Origin: Fulvimonas sp. R45
GTDB lineage: Bacteria; Pseudomonadota; Gammaproteobacteria; Xanthomonadales; Rhodanobacteraceae
Length of the DNA stretch: 64,000 nt
Direction: 5' to 3'
NCBI RefSeq assembly: GCF_030504985.1
Contig: NZ_JASERU010000005.1
Span: 1-64,000, forward strand
Shown one piece after another: positions 17,297 through 25,614 of the stretch (its first letter is position 1; every line of letters starts with the position of its first letter). The position numbers and the translations under genes are program-made. Below the pieces are notes generated by a model that was given only the letters and a program-made list of their open reading frames with translations, had not been told where the DNA came from and made no database searches.

Positions 17297-18049
17297 TCAG
17301 CCCGCGTTGGCGGCGGCTTCCTGCCGGCCCAGGCGGCGCTGCTTCTCGGCCATCAGCCGGCGCAGGTTGTGCATGGATGCCATGACCAGGTAGGCGCCCT
17401 CGAGATAGCCCGCGCGGTGCAGCGCATGCAGCGATGCGGCGTCCAGCGCGGCGAGCCGTTCGCGGTCGATGCCCAGCAGGCCGGTGACGTTGGCGCCGTG
17501 TCCGGCGTCGAACGTGATGTCGAGCGTGACCGGTTGGATCAGGCCCAGGGCGTCGAAGGCCCGGTACATCGCCTTGCCGCCTTCCACGCCGTCGCGGATG
17601 CCGCGCAGCACCGTGGTGACGTGCTCCAGGTACGGACTGTTGCCGCCCTGGGGAAGAAAGACCGGTTCGCCTTCGCGGAAGTTGACCCGCGGATGGTCCA
17701 GGTCGACGCTGATCACGGCCTCGCTGCGCAACTCGCCGTCGACGTTCCGTTCCTGGAAGCCGACCAGGAACGGACCCCTGGCGACGTGGCCGGGCAGGTA
17801 GCCCGCGTTCCAGCGCCCGTCCTGCAGATACAGGTTTTCGTCGTGGCTGAAGCCCAGCAGGACCACGGAGCGGTACTCGCCGCTCGCGCCGTCCTGCTGG
17901 AAAAAGATCGGGTATTCGCGTACCAGTTCGGCGTATTCGGTGGGGTAGGCCGGCACCATGCCGATGGCGTCCCCGAACGCCTCGCCAAAGCGCGTGGCGA
18001 CGCGCAGGTCCTTGTGCGCCACGTTGTTGAGCAGTTCGTACCGCGCCAT
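17297..18049 (-). CDS. SapC-family protein
   Basis: A 250-residue soluble protein: start MARYELLNNVAHKDLR, YPIFFQ near residue 46, LLGFSHDENLYL, and DITFDAGHGANVTGLLGID in the C-terminal half, the usual layout of SapC proteins. The family name comes from a Campylobacter S-layer gene, but most members, like this one, accompany TonB receptors and halogenase-like genes, and their function is not known. First gene of the four-gene operon after the receptor terminator; its promoter should lie in 18050-18128. Confidence 0.88.
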   Translation of the reverse strand: MARYELLNNVAHKDLRVATRFGEAFGDAIGMVPAYPTEYAELVREYPIFFQQDGASGEYRSVVLLGFSHDENLYLQDGRWNAGYLPGHVARGPFLVGFQERNVDGELRSEAVISVDLDHPRVNFREGEPVFLPQGGNSPYLEHVTTVLRGIRDGVEGGKAMYRAFDALGLIQPVTLDITFDAGHGANVTGLLGIDRERLAALDAASLHALHRAGYLEGAYLVMASMHNLRRLMAEKQRRLGRQEAAANAG

Positions 18050-18128
18050 TCCAGTCCCCGAGGATCGCCTTGCGCACTATTTTCGAAACATCGGCAACCG
18101 GTCAAGCTGCCGCATGGCAGGAGAAAGC

Positions 18129-18156
18129 GGAGGCCGCCACGACTGCGGCGGCCTCC
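18129..18156 (-). terminator. Hairpin between TonB receptor and sapC
   Basis: A perfect 10-bp stem GGAGGCCGCC/GGCGGCCTCC with an 8-nt loop lies 26 bp past the receptor stop codon. On the minus strand it is followed by CGCTTTCTCC, a weak T-rich tail, so termination is probably partial and some receptor transcripts may read into sapC. Confidence 0.55.
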
Positions 18157-18181
18157 TTTCCGTGCCCGTACCGGGTCGGGC

Positions 18182-21100
18182 TCAGAACTTGTAGCGCACG
18201 CCGAGCTCGTAGCGCGGCTTCTGGTCCTCCAGCCTCACGAACTCGCTCTCCGTGCGTGCGCGCCAACGCACGTCCTCGCCGGTCAGGTTGATCCCGTCGA
18301 ACTGGAACGACAGGTGGTCGTTCACGTTGTAGCCGATGCTCAGGTCGTACTGGTGGTACGCGTCCACGTAGTACGGATTGCGGCTGTTGCCGTTCTGGTT
18401 GGTCGCGGTCAGGAACTTGCCGCGCCAGTTGTAGGCCAGGCGCACCGAGAAACCGTACTTCTCGTACATCAGCACGGCGTTGGCGCTGTCGCTGAGGCCG
18501 GTCAACGCGAACTGGTCGACGCCCGGGTCGCCGGCATCGTTGTAGTGCACGTCGCCATTGACGATGGTGTAGTTGGCCTGGATGCCGAAGCCGGTATCGC
18601 CCAGGAAGTACTGGCCGCCGAGTTCCCAGCCGTGCAGCATGGCGCTGTGCTGGTTGGCCGGCTTGGTGACGGCGAAGTTGTACAGCGGATCGTCGGGGTT
18701 GGCGGTGACGTCGTACTTGCTTTCCAGGGCCAGCGACTGGGCGTCGGTGCCGTTGTATGCGGCCAGGCCGCCGGTCTCCGGGTTCGACAGCATCGCCACC
18801 GTGGCGAACAGCGTCGTGTCGTTGACTGCGCACGGCACGCCGCCATTCTGGGCCGTGCAGGCGGCGCTCTTCAGGAACGCCTCGGCCTGCTGCGCACGCG
18901 GGCCCGAGGTCGGGTCGCGCTCGCCATACAGGTTCTCGTCCGTCACTGTGGTGCCGATGAAGTTGGCGACGCGCTTGTCCCAGAACGTGACCGACACGTA
19001 GCTGGACTTGGCGAAGTACCACTCCAGGCCCAGGTCGAGGTTGTCGGACGTCAGCGGCTTCAGGCCCGGGTCGTTGTCGTTGCCGGTGGCCTGCGACGAC
19101 GCATTGATCAGGGTCGAACCGGTGGGAGCGTTCGCGTTCGCGCCTGCGTACAGGTTGCCGTACGGCACGCGCGCGATGGTCTTGCTGTACGACGCACGCC
19201 CCTGCAGCGAGTCGGTGAAGTTGATGCTGAAGTCGATGTTGGGCAGCAGGTTGCTGTAGCTGCCGCTTCCGCCCACCGGCTGGACCTGGGTGCCGGTCGG
19301 ATTCTGGAAGTCGTTGTTCGACTGCCAGATGATGCCGCTCGGAACGCCGATCATCGAGGAGGAGCTGACGTCGGTCTGCTCGTAGCGCAAGCCGAAGCGG
19401 GTGGTGGTCGGCATGTCGCCGATCTGGCCGTTCAGCACGAGCTGCCCATAGGCCGCCCGGGTGTTCTCGATGACGGTGTTGTTGGCCGCCAGCATCGGGC
19501 TGACCCTGTACGAGGCGCCCGGATACTTGCCGACGGCCCATTGCGCGAGGTCGTCCGCGTTGCCGATCCAGGTGCTCCGCGCGATGCCGCTGGTGTTGTA
19601 GCCATCGAACAGGCCGACGGTGTCGACGGCATGCAGGTGATCCATCAGGTCGGGATACTCGCCCGCGTCGTCCACGCCCCAGGAGCCAAGGTTCGAGGAA
19701 TTCTGGGCGGCTTGGGTGCGGTGCAGCTTCGTCTTGGAGAAATCGGCGCCGAACTGGAAGCGGCCGTTGTCGAACTGCAGGTCGCCGCCGAACCTGGCTT
19801 CCTTGACCTCGGTGGTCTGCGCCTGCGCGTCGATGCGCAGGGGCTGGGTGCCGATGTTGTTGGCCGCGAACGGCACGTTGACCTGGCCGGCGCCGGTGGC
19901 ATTCGCGGTCGGGTACCAGGTGCGGGTGGCGATCGGCAGGCCGTTGTTGAAGAAGAACTCCTGGCCCCACGAGCCGCCGCACTGCGGGCCGGTGGCGCAG
20001 TTGTTGCTGCCGGCGATGCTGATCTGCGTGGCGCCGCCGCCCGTCAGCGGATCGTCGGGCAGGCTGCGGCTCTTGGCGTCGTGCAGGTCCATGGTCAGCG
20101 TGAGGCCGTCGTTGACGACCCACTCGGTGTTGAAGCCGATGTCGTCCAGCTTGTAAAGCTGGTCGTAATGCTCCTGCTCCATGCCGAAGTCCTTGGTGCC
20201 GACGACATCGCGGATGTACGTCGGCGTGGCAACGGCGCCGCTGGTGTCGAACGTCACGTCGCTGAAGTCCTGCTGCTGCAGCCACATGCTCTGCTCGCCG
20301 CGGTTGGCCTGGATGTGGTACCTGGAATACAGGTAGTCCAACGTCATGGTCACGCCGTCGATCGGCGCGAGCTGGAACACCGCATGGGCGTTCTTGCGCT
20401 TGCTCGTGAAGTCGTAATACGCGTAGCGGACGTCGTTGGGAATCGCGTACAACTGCCCTACGCCGGGCTCGTTGACGATATGGGTCTGGGTGCTGAATCC
20501 GTTGGGATTTTTGGTGGGGTCGGTGGTATTGATGCCCGGCCAGCGCTGCACGGCCCAGGTGTTCTCGGTCGACTGCACCGAGCCGCCGTGGCGCCTGTCG
20601 AAGCTGGCGTCGATGCCGATACCCCAGGTCTTGTCCGGGTTGGCGTAGCTGAAATTGCCCGAGAAGTCCGGCGTGATGCTGTTGCCGAACGGTTCGGAGG
20701 TGTCGTAGATGCCCTTGGCGCCGACGGAGGCGATCACCTTGCCGCCGGGGTGGTCGAACGGACGGGGGGTCTGGATGTCGATGGTGGCGCCGATGCCGCC
20801 GCTGGCCACGTCGGCCCGGCCGGTCTTGTAGACCTCCAGGGCGCTGATGCCGTCGGGCGACAACTGGGCGAAGTTGAACGAGCGCGTGCCGCCGTCGACG
20901 TTGCCGAGCGGCACCTGGCCGGGTGCGCCGAAGGCGTCGGCGCCGGGAATGGTACGGCCGTCGACGGTGACCATGTTGAAGTCCGGCCCGAAGCCGCGGA
21001 CGGTCACCTGCGAGCCCTCGCCGTTGCGGCGGTCGATCGACACGCCGGTGATGCGCTGCAGCGACTCGGCCAGGTTGGTATCCGGGAACTTGCCGATGTC

Positions 21101-21391
21101 CTCGGCGCTGACCGCGTCGACGACGCCGATGGCGTAGCGCTTGATGTTCATCGATTGCTCGAGACTGTTGCGCACGCCACTGACCGTCACGGTCTGCAGC
21201 GTCGTCGTCGTCTTCTGCGCGTCGTCGTCCTTGGCGGTCTTCTGCCCGGCCTGGGTGGCCTTCTGCCCGGCCTGGGGGGGCGGGGTGCCTGGATTCTGCT
21301 GGGATGGTGCCGCCTGCCCGTCGGCAAACGCGTTGCCTGATGCGAGCACGGCGAATATCGCGCCGTAGAGCGCCGAATAGCGATACTTCAT
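18182..21391 (-). CDS. TonB-dependent outer-membrane receptor
   Basis: A 1069-residue receptor of the large CUT/SusC-like type that Xanthomonadales and Caulobacterales use for oligosaccharide uptake. A signal peptide (about 24 residues) is followed by a low-complexity linker with a QAGQK repeat, then the plug domain (TVTVSGVRNSLEQS, DIGKFPDTNLAESLQRITGVSIDR, GEGSQVTVRGFGPDFNMVTVDGR), then a 22-strand barrel ending in the outer-membrane signature ELGVRYKF. SD GGGGAGAG lies 7 nt upstream. Divergent from lacI, with LacI-type operators over its promoter. The partner genes downstream suggest a sugar-bearing or aromatic glycoside substrate, which is inferred. Confidence 0.93.
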   Translation of the reverse strand: MKYRYSALYGAIFAVLASGNAFADGQAAPSQQNPGTPPPQAGQKATQAGQKTAKDDDAQKTTTTLQTVTVSGVRNSLEQSMNIKRYAIGVVDAVSAEDIGKFPDTNLAESLQRITGVSIDRRNGEGSQVTVRGFGPDFNMVTVDGRTIPGADAFGAPGQVPLGNVDGGTRSFNFAQLSPDGISALEVYKTGRADVASGGIGATIDIQTPRPFDHPGGKVIASVGAKGIYDTSEPFGNSITPDFSGNFSYANPDKTWGIGIDASFDRRHGGSVQSTENTWAVQRWPGINTTDPTKNPNGFSTQTHIVNEPGVGQLYAIPNDVRYAYYDFTSKRKNAHAVFQLAPIDGVTMTLDYLYSRYHIQANRGEQSMWLQQQDFSDVTFDTSGAVATPTYIRDVVGTKDFGMEQEHYDQLYKLDDIGFNTEWVVNDGLTLTMDLHDAKSRSLPDDPLTGGGATQISIAGSNNCATGPQCGGSWGQEFFFNNGLPIATRTWYPTANATGAGQVNVPFAANNIGTQPLRIDAQAQTTEVKEARFGGDLQFDNGRFQFGADFSKTKLHRTQAAQNSSNLGSWGVDDAGEYPDLMDHLHAVDTVGLFDGYNTSGIARSTWIGNADDLAQWAVGKYPGASYRVSPMLAANNTVIENTRAAYGQLVLNGQIGDMPTTTRFGLRYEQTDVSSSSMIGVPSGIIWQSNNDFQNPTGTQVQPVGGSGSYSNLLPNIDFSINFTDSLQGRASYSKTIARVPYGNLYAGANANAPTGSTLINASSQATGNDNDPGLKPLTSDNLDLGLEWYFAKSSYVSVTFWDKRVANFIGTTVTDENLYGERDPTSGPRAQQAEAFLKSAACTAQNGGVPCAVNDTTLFATVAMLSNPETGGLAAYNGTDAQSLALESKYDVTANPDDPLYNFAVTKPANQHSAMLHGWELGGQYFLGDTGFGIQANYTIVNGDVHYNDAGDPGVDQFALTGLSDSANAVLMYEKYGFSVRLAYNWRGKFLTATNQNGNSRNPYYVDAYHQYDLSIGYNVNDHLSFQFDGINLTGEDVRWRARTESEFVRLEDQKPRYELGVRYKF

Positions 21392-21465
21392 TTCAGGTCT
21401 CTCCCCATGGAATGAAATTTGTGATGCCCGCTGGGGGCACGTCGGATCTGGTTGCCGACGCCGCC

Positions 21466-21514
21466 GGTTTACCGGATCATGACAGCGCTGTCAATTAAAT
21501 TGATAGCGCTACCA
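21466..21514 (-). promoter_or_regulatory. TonB-receptor promoter with two LacI-type operators
   Basis: The palindrome TTGACAGCGCTGTCA (minus strand; 21480-21494) contains a consensus -35 TTGACA (21494-21489). Seventeen bases downstream is a weak -10, TAAACC (21471-21466). A second, degenerate operator TGATAGCGCTACCA (21501-21514) is centred 21 bp away, two helical turns. The central CGCT/AGCG is the normal core of LacI-family sites. Binding would block the -35 box, so repression is expected. Confidence 0.75.
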
Positions 21515-21615
21515 CTCTACCCTGTGTGGCGCGGGCTGTCTGCTGAGGACATTTGGTCATAAGCGGTCGGCGCGCCGGCGGGTGTGGCGCGTCCGCAGCT
21601 GGCCATGCGTGCTCC

Positions 21616-21626
21616 GGGGGGGGGGG
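21616..21626. repeat. Homopolymer of 11 G in the lacI leader
   Basis: Eleven consecutive G, 35 bp before the lacI start codon and within a frame that is open to it. Tracts of this length are prone to slipped-strand length change; here it could alter promoter spacing, leader structure, or an upstream in-frame start (ATG 21584). Confidence 0.8.
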
Positions 21627-21661
21627 CGTCGCGCCGCCAGCGAAAGCAGCACGGGAGACCC

Positions 21662-22690
21662 ATGAGGACACGTATCGAGGATGTGGCGCGCAGGGCGGGG
21701 GTTTCGCCCAAGACCGTGTCGCGGGTATTGAACAACGAGCCGAACGTGCGCGAGGCGCTGCGCGAGCGGATCCTGGAAGCGGTGAAGGCGCTGGGCTACC
21801 GGCCCAACCCGTCGGCGCGCAGCCTGGCCAGCCAGCGCTCGTTCCTGGTCGCGCTGCTGTACGACAACCCCTCGCCGTACTACGTGATGGAGGTGCAGGG
21901 CGGCGTGCTCGACGCCTGCGACGCGCAGCGCTACAGCATGATGGTGCGGCCGCTGCCGTCCGGCGCGCCGGACTTCCTGGAGCGGGTGGAGGCGCTGCTG
22001 TCGCAGTTTCGTCCCGACGGCCTGGTGCTGACGCCGCCGATCGCCGACCACGTGGCCCTGCTCGCCCTGCTTGCCGCGCGCGGCGTGCCGCATGCGCGCA
22101 TCTCGCCGGAAAACCGCGACGCGGGCGTGGGCGCCACCCTGGACGAGCGCGCGGCGGCGCGCGAGATGGTGCGGCACCTGGTCGCGCTGGGGCACCGGCG
22201 CATCGCGCACATCACCGGCCACCACGCGCACGGCGCCAGCGGCTGGCGCCTGCGCGGCTACCGCGAGGGGCTGGCGCAGGCGCACCTGCCGTACGACCCG
22301 GCGCTGGTGGTCGAGGGACTGTTCTCGTTCGACTCCGGCGTGGCGGCCGCAGGCCGGCTGTTCGCGTTGCGCCGGCGCCCCACCGCGGTGTTCGCCGGCA
22401 ACGACGACACCGCCGCCGGCGTGATGTGGGCGGCGGCCGAGCGCGGGCTGGCGGTGCCGCGCGACGTGTCGGTCTGCGGCTTCGACGACACCCCGCTGTC
22501 GCGCCAAGTGTGGCCGTCGCTCACCACGGTGTGCCAGCCCAGCCAGGACATGGGGCGCATCGCCACGCAGCAGCTGCTGCGCGCGATCGAGGGGAACGCG
22601 GAAGGCGCCATGGTGTCGGTGCCGTTCGCATTGCGCCTGCGCCGCTCGACCGGGCCGGCGCCGCAGCGCAGGCGTGGGCGGCGCGATTGA
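21662..22690 (+). CDS. LacI-family transcriptional regulator
   Basis: A 342-residue repressor. The N-terminal HTH and hinge helix are complete: RIEDVARRAGVSPKTVSRVLN, then ALGYRPNPSARSLAS. The periplasmic-binding-like effector domain follows, with AVFAGNDDTAAGVMWAA and VCGFDDTPLS. It sits between the divergent TonB receptor and the GH3/transporter genes, both of which carry the same palindrome in their promoters, so these are its likely targets. The effector is probably a sugar released by the GH3 enzyme. Start chosen for GGGAGA 5 nt upstream. Confidence 0.92.
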   Translation: MRTRIEDVARRAGVSPKTVSRVLNNEPNVREALRERILEAVKALGYRPNPSARSLASQRSFLVALLYDNPSPYYVMEVQGGVLDACDAQRYSMMVRPLPSGAPDFLERVEALLSQFRPDGLVLTPPIADHVALLALLAARGVPHARISPENRDAGVGATLDERAAAREMVRHLVALGHRRIAHITGHHAHGASGWRLRGYREGLAQAHLPYDPALVVEGLFSFDSGVAAAGRLFALRRRPTAVFAGNDDTAAGVMWAAAERGLAVPRDVSVCGFDDTPLSRQVWPSLTTVCQPSQDMGRIATQQLLRAIEGNAEGAMVSVPFALRLRRSTGPAPQRRRGRRD

Positions 22691-22790
22691 GTGGCGCGGC
22701 GCGGCCGGCTGCAGGGGCGGGGGAGGGGATGGGCTTCGCCGCGATGCCTGGAGTGGATGATGCACCCGCACGCGGCTCGGCCAGACCAAT

Positions 22791-22820
22791 TTGACAGCGC
22801 TGTCATTTTCTGCGGATACT
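22791..22820 (+). promoter_or_regulatory. GH3 promoter with LacI-type operator
   Basis: TTGACAGCGCTGTCA (22791-22805) again overlays a -35 TTGACA. A -10-like GATACT at 22815-22820 follows after 18 bp. The start codon lies 64 bp further on. The operator sequence is identical over 15 bp to the one upstream of the TonB receptor. Confidence 0.75.
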
Positions 22821-22884
22821 CGATCGAAACCCATCGAAGCGGCGTGCGTGCGCGTCGCCGTGCCCGGTCGTGAGGAGAGTTGCC

Positions 22885-25446
22885 GTGCGGTTTGTCTTTC
22901 GTGATGCAGGCGTGTCGTGGTGCGGCTGGATGCTGGTCGCGGGTCTTTCCGCGGCGGCGGTGGGCGTGGTCCATGCCGCCGCCGCCGGGCCGGCCGGCGA
23001 GGCCGCGACGACGGTGCACCCGGCGCAGTGGCCGAAGGTGGCCTGGCCGCTGCCGCGCGACGCGGCGCTGGAGCGCCGCGTGCAGGCGCTGATGGCGAAG
23101 ATGTCGCTGCGCGACAAGGTGGGCCAGGTGATCCAGGCCGACATCGGCAGCGTGACGCCGGAGGACGTGCGCACCTACCGGCTCGGCGCGATCCTCGCCG
23201 GCGGCAATTCCAAGCCCGGCGGCGGGCTGCTGGCTGGCCCGGCGCAATGGCTGGCGCTGTCCGACGCGTTCTACCGCGCCTCGGTGGATACCCGCGGCGG
23301 TGGCGTGGCGATCCCGGTGCTGTTCGGCGTGGACGCGGTGCACGGCAACAACGACGTGCTGGGCGCCACCATCTTCCCGCAGAACGCCACGCTGGGCGCC
23401 GCGCGCGATCCGGAACTGATGCGCGCGATCGGCGCGGCCACCGCCGAGGAGGCGCGCGCCGCCGGCATCGACTGGACCTTCGCGCCCACCCTGGCCGTGC
23501 CGCAGGACGACCGCTGGGGGCGCAGCTACGAGGGCTATTCGGAAAACCCGGCGGTGGTGGCCAGCTACGCGGCCGCGGTCGTCGAGGGATTGCAGGGCAG
23601 GCCGGGCACGCCGCAGTTCCTCGACAGTAGCCACGTCATCGCCTCCGCCAAGCATTTCCTCGGCGACGGCTCGACCAAGGACGGCAGGGACCAGGGCGAT
23701 GCCGAGGTCAGCGAGACCCGGCTGCGCGAGATCGCCAACGCCGGCTACCCGCCCGCGATCGCGGCCGGCGTGCAGACCGTGATGGCGTCGTTCTCGAGCT
23801 GGAACGGGGTGAAGATGAGCGGCGACAAGGGCCTGCTCACCGACGTGCTGAAGCGGCGCATGGACTTCCAGGGCTTCGTGGTCGGCGACTGGAACAGCCA
23901 CGGCCAGGTGGCCGGCTGCAGCAACGTGGACTGCCCGCAGGCGATCGATGCCGGCCTGGACATGTACATGGCGCCGGACAGCTGGCGCGGGCTGTACGAG
24001 CACACGCTGGCCGAGGCGAAGTCGGGCGCGATCCCGATGGCGCGGCTGGACGACGCGGTGGCGCGCATCCTGCGCGTGAAGCTGCGGCTGGGCCTGTTCG
24101 AGCAGGGCGCGCCGTCGACGCAGCCGCTGGGCGGCCACTTCGAGCTGATCGGCAACGCGGCGCACCGTGCGCTGGCGCGGCGCGCGGTGCGCGAGTCGCT
24201 GGTGCTGCTGAAGAACGCGCACCACCTGCTGCCGCTCGACCCGAGGCAGCGCATCCTGGTCGCCGGCGACGGCGCGGACAACATTCCCAAGCAGAGCGGC
24301 GGCTGGACGCTGACCTGGCAGGGCACCGGCACCACCAACGCCGATTTCCCGCACGGCGAGTCGATCTGGGCCGGCATCCGCGACCAGGTGCAAGCCGCCG
24401 GCGGCACGGCCGAGCTGTCGGTGGACGGCGATTACGCGCGCAAACCCGACGTGGCGATCGTGGTGTACGGCGAGAACCCCTACGCCGAGTTCCAGGGCGA
24501 CGTGCCCACGCTGGCGTTTTCGCCCGGCGACGACACCGACCTCGACCTGGTCCGCCGCCTGCGCGCGCGGGGCATCCCGGTGGTGTCGGTGTTCCTGTCC
24601 GGGCGGCCGCTGTGGGTGAATCCCGAGATCAACGCCTCGGACGCCTTCGTCGCCGCGGGCCTGCCCGGCAGCGAGGGTGCGGGCGTGGCCGACGTGCTGC
24701 TGCGCGACGCCGCCGGCAAGGTGCGGTACGACTTCCACGGCAAGCTGGCCTACTCGTGGCCGCGCACCGCGGTGCAGACGCCGCTCAACGTGGGGCAGAA
24801 GGACTACCACCCGCAGTTCCCGTTCGGCTACGGCCTGACCTACGAGGACGACGGCGACCTCGGCAAGCTGCCCGAAATCTCCGGGCTGCCGGCCAACGTG
24901 GCCGCGCCGGGCGTGTATCTCGAGCGCGGCAAGCCGGTCGGCGGCCTGGCGCTGGTGCTGGAGTCCGGCGGCGCCGCGCAAAAGGCGGCCGCCACGCCCG
25001 CGGCGACCGCCGACGGCCGCCTGCGCATGGTGGCGGAGGACTACCGGCGGCAGGAGGACGCGCGGCGCTTCGCCTGGTCGGGCGACGCCGCGCTCGCGCT
25101 GCGCGCCGGCAAGGCGCTCGACCTCGGCCGCCAGGCCAACGGCGACGTGCTGCTGGTGGCCACGATGAAGATCGACGCGCTCGGGCCCGGCCGCGTCACG
25201 TGGGGCATGGACTGCGGCGCGCACTGCGCCGCGCGCGTGCCGGTGGACGCGGCGCTGGCCGCGCTGCCGAAGGACCAGTGGCTGCGCGTGGGCATGCCGC
25301 TGAAGTGCTTCCAGCGGGCGGGCGCGGACATGCGCCGCATCGACGTGCCGTTCCGGCTGGAGAGCGCGGCGCGCGGCGCGATCAGCCTCGCCCGCGTGGC
25401 GCTGGGGACGGACGTGGACAGCACGCTGCCCTGCGGCACGAAGTAA
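22885..25446 (+). CDS. Exported GH3 beta-glucosidase / exo-beta-glucanase
   Basis: An 853-residue glycoside hydrolase family 3 enzyme, releasing glucose (or a related sugar) from beta-linked oligosaccharides in the periplasm. After a signal peptide (about 32 residues) come the GH3 N-terminal barrel (GVDAVHGNNDVLGATIFP, KHFLGDGSTKDGRDQG, nucleophile Asp in GFVVGDWNSH), the GH3 C-terminal domain (RESLVLLKN, FPFGYGLTYE), and about 170 further residues forming the galactose-binding-like ExoP extension. GTG at 22885 is chosen because AGGAGA lies 6 nt before it. First gene of an operon with the symporter; controlled by the operator at 22791. Confidence 0.92.
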   Translation: MRFVFRDAGVSWCGWMLVAGLSAAAVGVVHAAAAGPAGEAATTVHPAQWPKVAWPLPRDAALERRVQALMAKMSLRDKVGQVIQADIGSVTPEDVRTYRLGAILAGGNSKPGGGLLAGPAQWLALSDAFYRASVDTRGGGVAIPVLFGVDAVHGNNDVLGATIFPQNATLGAARDPELMRAIGAATAEEARAAGIDWTFAPTLAVPQDDRWGRSYEGYSENPAVVASYAAAVVEGLQGRPGTPQFLDSSHVIASAKHFLGDGSTKDGRDQGDAEVSETRLREIANAGYPPAIAAGVQTVMASFSSWNGVKMSGDKGLLTDVLKRRMDFQGFVVGDWNSHGQVAGCSNVDCPQAIDAGLDMYMAPDSWRGLYEHTLAEAKSGAIPMARLDDAVARILRVKLRLGLFEQGAPSTQPLGGHFELIGNAAHRALARRAVRESLVLLKNAHHLLPLDPRQRILVAGDGADNIPKQSGGWTLTWQGTGTTNADFPHGESIWAGIRDQVQAAGGTAELSVDGDYARKPDVAIVVYGENPYAEFQGDVPTLAFSPGDDTDLDLVRRLRARGIPVVSVFLSGRPLWVNPEINASDAFVAAGLPGSEGAGVADVLLRDAAGKVRYDFHGKLAYSWPRTAVQTPLNVGQKDYHPQFPFGYGLTYEDDGDLGKLPEISGLPANVAAPGVYLERGKPVGGLALVLESGGAAQKAAATPAATADGRLRMVAEDYRRQEDARRFAWSGDAALALRAGKALDLGRQANGDVLLVATMKIDALGPGRVTWGMDCGAHCAARVPVDAALAALPKDQWLRVGMPLKCFQRAGADMRRIDVPFRLESAARGAISLARVALGTDVDSTLPCGTK

Positions 25447-25460
25447 CGCGCCGATGTGCG

Positions 25461-25480
25461 CCCTCTCCCCCGGGAGAGGG
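25461..25480. repeat. REP-like palindrome
   Basis: Perfect 20-bp palindrome CCCTCTCCCCCGGGAGAGGG in the 168-bp gap between the GH3 gene and the symporter, followed by GTGTGGGCGG. It may attenuate or stabilise the operon transcript. The rest of the gap has no recognisable promoter. Confidence 0.7.
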
Positions 25481-25614
25481 TGTGGGCGGACTCCGCGCAA
25501 GCCCGGGGCTCCGCTCCAATCCCGATCCTCGCCCCGGCCCCTGCGGCGGGGCTTCGCAGGCAGGGCGGCGCGAAGCCGGTACCAACGACGATCCATCATC
25601 CAACCGGGGACACC

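Noticed and set aside
17369-21340. A 1323-codon plus-strand frame opposite the TonB receptor
   Set aside because: It mirrors the receptor's third-codon GC; no domain or signal; the receptor is unmistakable.
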